Positions 22,197-33,607 of a stretch of DNA of 64,000 bases are shown here, one piece after another (the stretch's first letter is position 1; the number at the start of each line of letters is the position of its first letter). The DNA is from Desmodesmus armatus (taxonomy: Eukaryota; Chlorophyta; Chlorophyceae; Sphaeropleales; Scenedesmaceae), in the NCBI GenBank assembly GCA_007449985.2, contig VIIQ02000190.1, positions 28,377-92,376 on the forward strand, read 5' to 3'. The translations under genes were made by a program, and so were the position numbers. Below the pieces are notes generated by a model. It saw only the letters and a program-made list of their open reading frames with translations, was not told the origin of the DNA and made no database searches.

Positions 22197-25100
22197 CTAC
22201 AACAAAGCCGCCCCTGAGGGCGCCTGCAGGTGCGGCACGTGCAGCCCGTTGCTGGCCTGCACTAACGGAGCCTTGGTGCCTGTGAGCTGCACTGAGGTCG
22301 GAGCCACATGGGCTGTACCTGTACCTGCAGAGGGGCCTGCCAGCAGTGCCTGTGCACTGGATGACTGCTCCTCCAGCCGCCGCTGCCACCACGGCTGCGC
22401 CCGCGCCTTGGCCAGCAGCTGCAGCACCAGCACACTCAGCAACATCGCGGCTGCTGAGGCTGCCGCGTTGATCACAAAGATCACCAGCAGCGTCGCCCGG
22501 TAGGAGGTGGGCAGGCCCATGGGCGGGTCCTTGCCCACGATCTGCTGGACGTTGAGTGTGAAGGCGTCCACACTGAACAGGCTGTAGACTATGAAGCCCA
22601 CCTGCAGGACCATGGCCACGCTGAGGCTGATGTTCGTCCACAACGGTTGCCTGCAGGATGGAGCACACACATGCAAACACATGCAGACTCAGTGTCAGCT
22701 CGCAGCGCAGTTTGTACATCAATGTAATGTCGTCGCTGTGGGTTTCCCCACACATGCGGTGCCGACGGCTTAACCTCCAGCGTTACAAAGTCAGCACAAT
22801 GCAGGGGTAGCGAAGGTGGAGGCAGAGGGGGTGGCTTGCTGTTTGCTGGTGAAAACACTAGGTTGAACTCTGCATGCTGCAGCAACATGCGGGTCCTGCC
22901 AGCGACGCAAAACTGAAGCAGCAGCTTGCCTGTGTGGGTGGCCCTTGTTGAATACCACTGCCAAAATGACATACTGAGCCAGATTAGTGAGGTAGATGAC
23001 GCTGGTCTCAGGGGCAACATACGTGCGCAGGTCAAGGGTGCCCTGGGTGGGAGTGTACCAGGGCACTCGTCGGAGGGAGCCAAGTGCTATCAACTGCAGC
23101 AACAAGTGGCAGCAGCAGCAGCAGCACAGCAGACACAAGCACACGAGGGCGTCAAGGAGTGGACTGACAAGGTGCAATTCTACACCCGACTTGGCTGTGC
23201 CGATGCAACAGCAGCCAATTGCAACCTCTGTCCACGACAACAACGCACGCCCTCAGCAACTTCACAGCCACCCAGGCGGGGTTTTCCACAACCGATAGCA
23301 TGGTGTGTGTCAGGCGGCTGCACTGCAATCCTTACCTGGAAAACAATGATCACGGCAAGTTGGAGCAGCAAGGAAATCATCAGTGGTGGCGACAGCACAC
23401 GGCCGACAGGCTTGGCGCGCGCCAGGGTCTTGCAGGGCCTTGTGTAGCCCATCAGCGCAGCCAGGATGGTGGTGTAGAATAAGTCCTGCACAGTGCAGCA
23501 GCAAGCCACACAGCTGAGCTTTGAAACAACACATACCCATGCTCACCCTTGCCATGTTACATGAAATCATCCATCCATCAATCAATCTTATCCATCCATG
23601 AATACTTTGTGACGCTGTAGGAACGCGAGCTAGCATCGCATGCATGCTACACGACATCCCTATGCTTACACACCACACCCCTGCTGACTATGGTAGCCAA
23701 GGTTGCGAACAGGCTGGGCAAGCCAGCCAGCATTTCGGACCACAGAGGCAGGTGTCTATTGCCAACAGGCAGGTGCTAGGCACCACCCACGCAGGTCCTG
23801 TCACCAAGCAGGGCATGCCTGGGAAGCTTACAGGCTGTGCTGACTATTTTTCTTGTGCTGACTATTTTCTTGTGGTGACAATCCAGACAGCAGCCTCGGC
23901 GCTGCAAAGCACACCAGCAACCACTCACCCCAATGAGGTACTGGTAGTTGCCCATTTGCAGGGCATGTGTGTACATCAGGTTGGTTGCAAAGGCCTGTGC
24001 CATTGCATAGCCAACAATGAACTGGAAAATTTGGTAGGTGGCCAGCAGTGCACAGCGCCCCTCTGCCACCACAGAGATCATGCTGGTGATGCTCTGCTGC
24101 TTGCTGGTCATGGGGGCTGCCACACTGGCCTCAGCCTCACACAGGGACACACCTGCAGGATGGGGGGACGCACGCCGGGACACATCAAACGTTTGTGTCA
24201 AGGTGACACATCCCTGGCTTCATTAGATGGTATGTACTGTGCAGCATGTCCGTTCAAGCCAGCATAAGGCAAGCCAACACTCCTCAAAGATTAATTAGAA
24301 GAGTGCTGTACCCCACATGCTGTGCAAGCAACCTCAAAGTTGCTCATCAACACAAGCAACACCATATACTGCTGCAGGTTGCTGCACAAGCCATGCTAGC
24401 ATGCCAACCCAACCCTCCTTACCAACATGCGCAGCCTTGAGTGCCCCGCAGTCGTTGGCGCCATCACCACAGAAGCCCACGTGCAGGCCAAGCTTAGGGC
24501 ACCCAGGCACTGGTGCCGTCTGCAGGCCTGAGCCCAGCATCTCAATCAGGTCCCGCTTGTTGTCGGGGCTCATGCGCGCAAACACACAGCCACGCCGCAG
24601 CACTGGCTGCAGGATGTCTGTGTCGTATGGCGGCTGCAGCAGCGCGTCAAAGCCCTTGCCAGTGACAGCACACTCAAGCTCCCCCATCATCACCTGCATA
24701 CACGATGCCAAACATTGGGTTCTTGTACTTTCACGCCCGACAAAGAGGTTGTTTGCTCACGATCCGACCGAAGATAGTCACAGCATGGCCGTGTCTGCAA
24801 CGCATGTCGTCCCTACATGGGTACGGCCAACCAAAACCAGAAACCTCACGCAGGTGGTCACTGCAGCAGGCGGGCCACGTTGTGGGCACTTGAAACAGCA
24901 AAGCAGCTGCTGCAGGCCCCTTTGCTACAAAACCAAGCCCTCAAACAAGCCGCTCACAAGCTGCAGCTCAGCAACTAGCATGGCACAACCACCCACCTGC
25001 GCGAGCACTGTTGATGGGGACACCCTGCTGTTGATACTGCCATCAGGGTACAGCACGCTCAGCGATGCTGTTTGGCTGCTGGGTTGCCCAGGTGCTGCTG

Positions 25101-28100
25101 GGGCAGGACCATCCACCAGCAGCACCGGCCGCCCCACAGGCAGGATGTGACACTGGTGCGCAACCGAGATGGCTGTGCGTACATGGTCGCCTGTCACCAT
25201 GGCCGTCCGTATCTGCAGCATGCGACAGGCACAACACAGTTGATGGGGTGGTATCAATGTTGACGCAAGAGCTGGCTTAGGATCAACACTGCTGGCAGCT
25301 AAACTGAAATGGTGGAGGCCACATGAGCAAGCATGCGTATGAATTCACCTTCATGCCAAAGCAACGAGTCCTGAGATGTCTGTTCATCAGACACCCTCGT
25401 TTGAGCCCAGCCATCTGCAATATGCCGCACCCAGACTGAAGTCGTTTTCTCAGCACACACCGCCGATGGTGTAGAAACAGCGCAGCTCACCAATGCATTC
25501 TGCAGGTCCTGTATGGCGCCCGCAGAGTCCGGCCGCAGTGGGTTGGCCAGCACAGCCAAGCCCACAAGCTGCAGCGGCACACTCGCCTCCAGCTGCTGCT
25601 GCGTCGCGCTCTGCACAGCCCCCTCGGCCAGCATGCCAGGCAGCACTGGCCCCTGTGCCAGCGCCAGCACCCTCAGCCCCTGGCGAGTGTACTCTGCCAG
25701 GATAGAGTCAAAGTCAGGGGGCACAGAAGCGCCCTGCACCAGCTCCTTGATCACTTCGGGGCTGCCCTTCATATACAGCATGTGCTGGGGGCCTGCAGCA
25801 GCGAGGCTGCCAGGCCCTGGTGCCTGAGACACACCAGCAATCGGCCCGCCGAGCAGGTCCCCAACCCCACTTGCTAGGTCCAGCGGGTGCGCTGAGGCAC
25901 CTGTGGGTCCCGCTGCTTGCTGCTGCTGCCTTGCCAAGGGCTCCATGCTGCCGCCGCCGCTGCTGCTGTCGTGTGCTGCTAGCTGCACCACCACGAGGTT
26001 GCGCATGAGCTGGCTGCTGAACTCAAACCTGCGCACGATGCGCACAGGCCGATCCGGGCGCCCCGCAGGATGCACCACTGCCAGATCCTGCTGCTGCTGC
26101 TGCTGGCTGCCGCCCACCGGTGCCGCTGGCTCCGACTGGTCAACCAACGCCCAGCCTGTTGCCGCAAACAGCTTCTGATCTAGCGGATCCCCCACCAGCA
26201 TATCGCCCAGCCAGGCAAGGCCGTGGCAGCTTGCAAGCAGCCGAGGTATGCTGGGCGGCAGCTGCTGCATGTCTGTGTTGGGCGGCTCAAAGCGGCCGTT
26301 GCTGACAGGAACTATGCTCTGCACCTCCAGCCCTTGTACCGTCAGCGTGCCTGCAGCAGCATTGACATGCACAGGATTGACGGTCTTGTAAAGCTGCTGA
26401 AGCCTGTGAAACAGGACTGCGTGCAGAACTCAGCCAAACTAGTGGGTGCTTGACAAGTGCTGATTGGCTTGTGTGTGAACATGAGGTCGACATGCTGGCG
26501 GCATTGAGGCCTGCTGTCCTGCAGCCCCAGCGCACCTGTCTTGTCGAAGCAGATAGCATCCAGTCGGCCAGCCACCGTGATGGTGTGTGGGCCTGTGACA
26601 AAGATGCCAATCTGGCGCAGGCGGGATATGCTGAACACCATCGCGATGGTCAAGCAGGCCGGCAGGGCTGGCGGCACAGCGACAGTGATCATGTCCAGGA
26701 ACCTGACCACAATGCGGCCAGGCTCGGCGCCCATGCGACCGAGCACCACTGCAGCCCAAATGAAGATGCCCATGCAGGCCACCTGCAGCATGGTGACGGT
26801 TAAGGTCACAGTCAGCAGAAGCTGGCTGTAGCATGGCGATGGTGTTGGTTGCATTCATGTCATCATGAGTGCTGGTTTCACTGCAAAGGCCCATCACATC
26901 CTCACGAATTCGGTGTGGTTGGAGAATGCCAACCTAGGACTGCTGCACGCTGTCAGCCAAACACCCCTGGCGGTCGAGACTTACCAGCATGATAGCAATG
27001 AACTTCAGGCTGTCACCTATGAAGCTCTCATTGCTCTCACGAGGGTGCAGGATGGACCTGCGAATGTGGAGCAGCACAGTACATCACAGACAGAGCAACG
27101 TACCAGCCGTGCTGCCTCGCCACCATTCAGCCGACACAACCCAAGCACCAAGCAAGGATGCCCTGCAACACAACAATGTGAAGCCCGCCCTGCTGGCCCA
27201 GCTCTCAGTGGCAGCGTGTCAGGAGGACCACACTTTCCTGCAGTGCTGAGCAACCCCTAGGCCCCGTACCTCAGCAGCTGCCCCTTGGCACTGTAGAAGC
27301 GTGACCGCACAACCATGGCCAGCGCACAGCCGCCTGTCTCAGCAGAGGGGCTGAGGCCCATGCCAGGGTACAGGGCGCCCGGTGCTCGGGCCTGTGCCAC
27401 ATTGGTGCCGCCGTACAGGGTGCAGTTGGTGTGCTTGTCAGGGTCGTAGGCCCCCTCATCTACACCAGGCTGATACGCCACCTTGCGCACCGGCACAGAC
27501 TCTCCTGCAAGAGCGAAAGCACGAAACCCCACCACACAGAAGTCATGCATAGCGCCCCACCCCCCAAGATGATTGTTCAGCACAGTGCCAGTCAGCAGGC
27601 CAGGTGGTGGACACGCTGCCAATTTGATGTGTGATATGAAGCAGCGAGTAGCAAGACGGTCGTATCCCGGTCAGCACCCACCTGTGAGCATGTTTTCATC
27701 CACGATACACTCCCCTGTCAGCAGCACACAGTCAGCAGGCAGCACCCCTGTCACCACTGCCACAACATCGCCTGGCACCAGCACCGTGGACGGCAGTGTG
27801 ACAAACCTGCCACCGCGCAGCACCTCAACCTGCAGCCACAGCCAGCACACGCGAACATTCACTATGCACGCCATGCAACAGGCAGCCGCACAGGAAAATA
27901 GGTCTCAAACATGCTGCATGCTGCTGCTGTGCTGACACAACTGCCGTGATCGGACCGTTGGTGACGCTTTTCAGCATGGCCCCAAGTCCACACGCCAACC
28001 ACCAACCCAGCACAGCTTGCTGCGCGCACCATGCATGTGTAGTGTGCCAGCTCTGCCAGCCGCTTCATGTTCTGGTGTGTCTCCACAGCACTGGTGACGA

Positions 28101-29632
28101 TGGAGAACCAGGTGATGAGGAAGATACACACGGCATAGATGTAGTACTGGTCGCCCGCCACCCAGATCACGACTGAGAAGTACTGGAACACGTAGAAGGG
28201 GTGCCACATCTCGTCTGCCACCAGGGCGGCAATGCTCTTCACGGGTATGCTCATCTCATTGGTCCCATAGCGCTGCTGCCGCTCTGCCAGCTGCCACTCA
28301 TGGTCCTCAAGCACCCTGCAGGCACAGGCAGGCAGGTCATCTCAAACACTCCAAGGCTCCACTGGTACCTGGTAGCAACTCTGCCACCCTGACAGCCCCA
28401 AGGATAATAGCAGAGCCTCTCAGCATGTAGATGCGCCTTCGTGAAATGCGCTCACCCAGAACTGATGGTGGTTGTCTGCCGGTAATCCATTATCACAGAC
28501 ACCCGCTGCACCGCTGAGCAGGCCCAGCCGCCCACCTGGGGTCCTGTGTTGCTGCCAGGGCTGCTGCACTGGTGCGCAGCTGCTTGTTGAAGTCCTTGGG
28601 GACGTCAGGGACAGGCAGGAATGTGTCCATGGCATCAACATAGAAGTACCTGCCACACCTGAACTCCAGCAGCCGCTCCTCCAGAGCATAGCCCTGCAGC
28701 CCACAAAGTGCGGCCCACCAGTCAATAGCAAGCTGTCAATAGCAAGCAGGGTCGGTGTGTAGCCGAAGCATTGCTATGAGCCTGATCTGCATCACTGCTT
28801 CCTGCAGTCTTTGCAAGTACATGACTGTGATGCGAGCGCCAGCTGCACATGGGTCTTCACTCCAATGCGTCCACTCACCGCTTCAAGCAGCAGTTCCGGG
28901 TGGTGCTGTGCTGAGAGGTATGGATGTGAAGCAGTGGCTGCGGGCTGCATGACCACCACCTCGTTCAGGCTGACCCGGCCGTCCTTGAGCTGCAGGCAGG
29001 TCAGTGCAGATTGGCACAGACAAAGCAATGCAGTGAGCTGACATCAGTTGTTGCGAGTTACTTGCTGCCTGTCAGCATGATTCTGGTGATGGTGTAGCTC
29101 TTGGACAACTGCTTGAGCTGCTTTCAGCTGACACCTACCGTGGTCCGCACATACTGTGCCTCTTTCAGGCTGCATCGCTTGAGCCGCAACACGATCCTGA
29201 CTGTCAGAGACCATTTGGCAACAAGGAAGAGCAGGCCCCCAGTGCAAACGCCCAGGACTGCAAACAGCAGCTGCTTGTACCATGGCGACCTGAAACCCTC
29301 AAAGCAGAGGATGTCTCTGCAGTGCACAAAAACCACGCGTGTCAGTTGTTCAACTGCTGCACTGGTCCTGGTGCAGCTGGGACAGCTGCTGGTGGCTGCA
29401 TCTTGCGGTCGTGAAATTGATTTATGTGACAGTAGACACCAGCTGGCTTAGAGGGCGAAAGGTGTCTCCCAGCCTCTTACCCGTCCGCTGCTGCAAGGGC
29501 AGTGCTGTGCTGTGCATTTTGACCTATCTGCTTGTGGCCTGCACTGTGTCCATTCCCTTGCTCTACACCAAACACAGCCCTGCTTTCTGCTTTGATGTGC
29601 ACCTCTTCATCCTCGTGCAGAACGAAAGCCAT
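22197..29632 (-). CDS. P5B-type cation/polyamine ATPase (ATP13A family), 1308 aa, 16 exons
   Basis: Exons: 29632-29481, 29316-29139, 28989-28879, 28693-28536, 28315-28030, 27829-27682, 27504-27270, 27057-26985, 26782-26536, 26350-25491, 25212-24997, 24693-24423, 24152-23929, 23485-23336, 23093-22930 and 22650-22197, sum 3927 nt, all in phase. The ATG at 29632 has an in-frame TAG three codons upstream. Landmarks are TGES (344-347, split by an intron), PPALP in M4 (484-488), DKTGTLT (527-533, split by an intron), KGSPE near 735, MVTGD (821-825) and GDGANDCGALKAAHVG (from 964). PPALP rather than PPELP marks subfamily P5B, whose studied members export polyamines from lysosomes or vacuoles. The N-domain carries Gln/Gly/Ser-rich inserts, and about 60 low-complexity residues follow the last membrane helix. 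Intron 15 has a GC donor. None of its introns has poly-G or poly-C ends. Confidence 0.96.
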
Positions 29633-30793
29633 TGCCCGCTATGATGCCGCTCTCATGAATATAACGTTGGAACCATAGCACCAGCAGGCGAGCTGATTGA
29701 TGGTGATTACAACCTTGCTTTACGTGGGAATTGGTGTTGGGCTGCAGGCCACCCACCTTCAAAGAAGTCTGCTGAACTGTTCGGTTGGTAACTCCCAACA
29801 AGAGGGTACAAGGGTCCTCCCCGTCTCTGTTGCATATGCACTGCAACCTGTCTTTGGTTGGTTTGTTCAAGTCTATCTCTTGTGCTTTACAAGCATGGGC
29901 ATGGGTTACACAAGATGCCCCCCCCCCCCCCCCAAACTCGCAACCTCCCCAGTACCACCCAGTAGAAGGGGTGCAGGGTCAGCAAACGGCTGTTCTGCAA
30001 GTAGTAGTGTCAGAGCCGACTGTACCACTGCTGCCTGGCAAGCACCCCCATGTGGTGAGTGTAAGAGCGTACACAACAGCAGATGCACTGCACAAGACCA
30101 CATCGCCAACTGTGCAGCGGACATGCTTGTCATCCAGGTGTCTTGCAGATTCAGATGGAATCTGACAACAACTCACCATAATGCTACAGCAAACACACAG
30201 ACTGCTGTCTGCTGACAGTAGCAGTACACCTCTCGTGGTGCAGCATGCAGTTCCGACTGGGCCAATACGCCCAAACATAAGCAGGCGGTGGTGCAGCCTG
30301 CAACCGGTCAAAACCATACTGCAAGTAATACCACAGGACAGCCAACAACAAACACAGCACAGCACAGGGTGACCATTATCCTGGCTCGCTCCAGATCAGT
30401 AGTGCAGGGGACACGGAGCTGTCTCCGACCTGCAATGGCCTGCGGCATAATTCAGCACTACCGCAACCTGCGGCCCCATTGCTGCCAGACAACTTCCAGG
30501 ACACGCATGCTGCCACCTCCCTGCTGCTGCCGCTACTACGAGCAGAGCCAAGCCGTCAAGTGCGCTGAGGCTGCTGCCCAACTCCAAGACCATTGAGTGG
30601 TTGCTTTCAGAGTGGTACGGCAGGAGCCAGGAGCCTGACCAACTGCCTTGGGCTGCATCCTGGTGCACAATCTGTTCACAGCTGAGACATGCTTCCTGAG
30701 CATTGCAGGCCTTGTAGTGTTGGCGTGCTGCTGCTGGTGCTGCCACGCTGGGTGTTGCTGCAATGGTGACAAGCACGTCGTCCTGCTGATGCT
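29633..30793. other. upstream region of the P5B ATPase
   Basis: Should contain the ATPase promoter and, at its right end, the 3' flank of the minus-strand gene ending at 30794. A C-run lies at 29921-29934. Open frames here are Cys-rich and unlike coding sequence. Confidence 0.4.
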
Positions 30794-31702
30794 TCATTGA
30801 CGGGAGGCCTTGCTGCCTTTGCACAGGAGACAAGAGCGCCTCAAACGTCCTGCAAACCCAAGCTTGCTAGCATTGGTGTTGCTGTTGCCGCGGTGGTGGC
30901 TGGCGAGGCCTGTGCCAGGGGCACCCCTGCTGCGCATCGCCAGGCTGGGCTTCACCTTGAGGGCTGCCGCTGCTGCTGCCTTGCACTCCGACACAGCTGC
31001 CAGAAACTTGTGCATGGCCTGGTATTGAGTGCTTTTGGGCTCCTCGGGTGCCGCGGGGTTTGGGACTGACGCTGATCCATGTCTGCTGGCCAGATCAGGG
31101 TGGCTGTGTGCCCTAGGCATGGTGCTGCTGGTGTTGCTGCTTGTGCGAGGCTGAGATACCACAGGGTCGGGCTGCACAGACATCATGATGAACTTGATCA
31201 GGATGGCCTGGTCGCCAATCACATCTGCACTGGGGTGGCACTCATGAGGGCACTGCTCAATGTCTTCCTGGGGCTGGGTGCGCCTTGAGAGGCGGCCAAC
31301 CTGCTGATGGGCCTTCAGGTACCATGCAGCCACACGGTTCTCCAAGCTGTTCTTGGCACCCTGTGTGTGGTGACAAGAAAGTATGTGCAGAACAGAAGGG
31401 TACCCTCGGTTGGTTGTTTTTCAAGTAGTGTGCTAGCTTGCAAGGGGCAGGTGTTGCACTGAGTGTCAGTTGGGAGTGTTGCATGTACATGTCGGAACAG
31501 CGGTTGCCCCCTCATCCCGTGGCACAGCCTGTTTGTTCATCATCAAGGTGGCTCCTGCGAATTGCATCAAGCTCATTGTGCATGTTGTGTAGGTGCTCAC
31601 CTTGCATGGCCCTGTGGCACTTTGGTGGGTAGACTGAGCCTGGCATGTCGTGGTCTGCATCCCCATCACACTGACCTCAACAAAAGGCAGCTCGGCCTCC
31701 AT
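30794..31702 (-). CDS. possible small gene, unknown Ser/Ala-rich protein
   Basis: The minus frame from 31360 to the stop at 30794 is open for 188 codons. A good 3' splice site (CACACACAG|GGTGCC) precedes it. Its first part reads like folded protein (NSLENRVAAWYLKAHQQVGRL and VIGDQAILIKFIMM), followed by a Ser/Pro/Ala-rich, basic tail. An ATG at 31702 (MEAELPFVE, donor GTCAGT at 31675) would join in phase 0 as a first exon. A coding-like stretch between them (HLHNMHNELDAIRRSHLDDE, near 31590-31530) may be another exon, but I could not join it. No family recognised. It ends one kilobase upstream of the ATPase start. Confidence 0.42.
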
Positions 31703-33607
31703 TGTCAGATTTGCGGAGCGGAAAGCAGTACTAGTTTGTAAGGCGGGAAACAGTGGGCGGAGGGAATAGTCGACAGGATACCTTTGAGCGCTGTATTGTT
31801 GCTTCTGACCTGCTATTGCATTTTAGCAGAGTAATTTGAAGAGTCTAGAATTGCCGACAGGCTCTTATCGTGTTGTACCCGCCGTCAAAGTGGTTGTAAC
31901 GAACTGCACTCACAACCTCCATTACTCACTGACACCACGTGCACCAAGTAGCCATCTGCTGAATTTTGTGTCTTGAGTATTCTTTCCATTTGAGTATCCA
32001 TCACTGCACGGTTTTCCAACCATCATTTGTCTCCTGGTTAACCCTGCATAGTGCCGGACAGTGTGTAAACATAGTGGCCTTGGGGCGGTGACAACTTGCC
32101 TTGGATCAGCCCTGCAACTCAATTCAGCTTTCAACAGATCAGCATGAGTACATAGCTGCTGTACATGTTCTTCAGGATATCCCTGATACAGGCAGCCATT
32201 CGCCTTACCCCCTGCTCCTTGAAGTTGGCAGCATGCTTGCGCAAGCAGCTTGCAACTGCAACCACAAAAGGAAAGGCATGGTGCCACAACGATACGCAGG
32301 CGTTGTCGATGTCTTATGAATTCACTCGTTGTGGCTGAACATGGAATGTTGCTTCAGCGCGCATGGCGACACTGCATCAATGTGCCTCAATGTGCCAGTC
32401 AGTCCAGTGGTGCAGATCACGAGTGCATCACCCCAACTCCAGCTCACTCTGCCTGCCAGGCCCTGTGATAGCGCTGTGTTCAGCAATGACAGCAGGCCAA
32501 AGCAAAATGTCAATACAGACAAGGCCGGACCAGCAGTACAAGTGCTAGCCAACAAGGGACACAGACACACAATGCAGGCCGCATGCAGGCACATGTGCAC
32601 CAACAACAACCACTGCCTGACAACAATACACAACAGCCACATATCTTGACAGGACAACCTACGTGTTGTAGCTAGTGTCAAGCATGTAGCTAGGGTCAAG
32701 CATGTGCGGGGATGGGTGCAGCCACGGGTGCAATCCATGACCTTCAGGCATGGTACTCGGGTACCCACTACATTGATGAAGCAACAAGCTGCAACAAGCA
32801 ACGCGTACACGAGCTGCACAGCTGGCTGCCAGTGCTGCAATGAACATGGAGCCTCCTTGGCTGACATCACTGTGCCGGCAGACGAGATCAGGCTCGTAGC
32901 ACTGTGCAGGCGGGTACAACACAGGACGCAGGACAATGTGCAGTAAGCACATCAGGAACCCATCACAACAGGCTCAAGCAAGCGACTCAAAGCTGCCTTG
33001 CTTATGGTCCGACCAGGCACAGACCGCCACAAGAAACAGCCTCATTGTCACATGTGCAAGCAGGTTGTTTTGACAAACAAAGTTACCTCAACAAACAAAA
33101 CTCCTTCAACAACAAACAAGCTGATGTTCAACAGGAGCAAACTGCGGCCAAAGCAACCAAGGCTGCCCTGGCTTTACCCGCAGTATTACTTACTTTGCAG
33201 GACACAAGCCAGGCAAAGTAAGGCCTGGCTGCTGCTGGCAGTCACATGACCGTCTTGAAGACGTAGGGCGCAGGCTGGCCAGTGAACCCACTGTCTGTTG
33301 GCCAAACTGCTGCTCCAAGCCATCCTCTCAGCCTACCTAAACGTCCACCCGACGGCTGCTGCTGCTGTTGCTGCTGCAGCAGTTAAGTGGCAGCCAGCGG
33401 CCCCCCATTTCGCAGCTGCAGCGTCTTCCTCCCCCAGGGTCACGTCACCCATCAGCCTCACACCCCCGACAGGGGTGGCCGCTGCAGCAGCCACCATGTC
33501 AGCCAGTCAGCCAATGGCTTCACCCAGCTACTGGATATCCACATCCAGGACTGGCAGTAGCTCAGTGCAGTGCGGTGAGTTGGGTGATGGCAGCTTGCTG
33601 CTGCTGC
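31703..33607. other. no gene recognised
   Basis: No splice-supported coding frame was found. Short tandem repeats occur at 32664-32706 (about 17 bp, GTAGCTAG(T/G)GTCAAGCAT, two copies) and CAAACAAA-rich sequence at 33070-33120. The right end is the 3' flank of the thioesterase gene. Confidence 0.4.
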
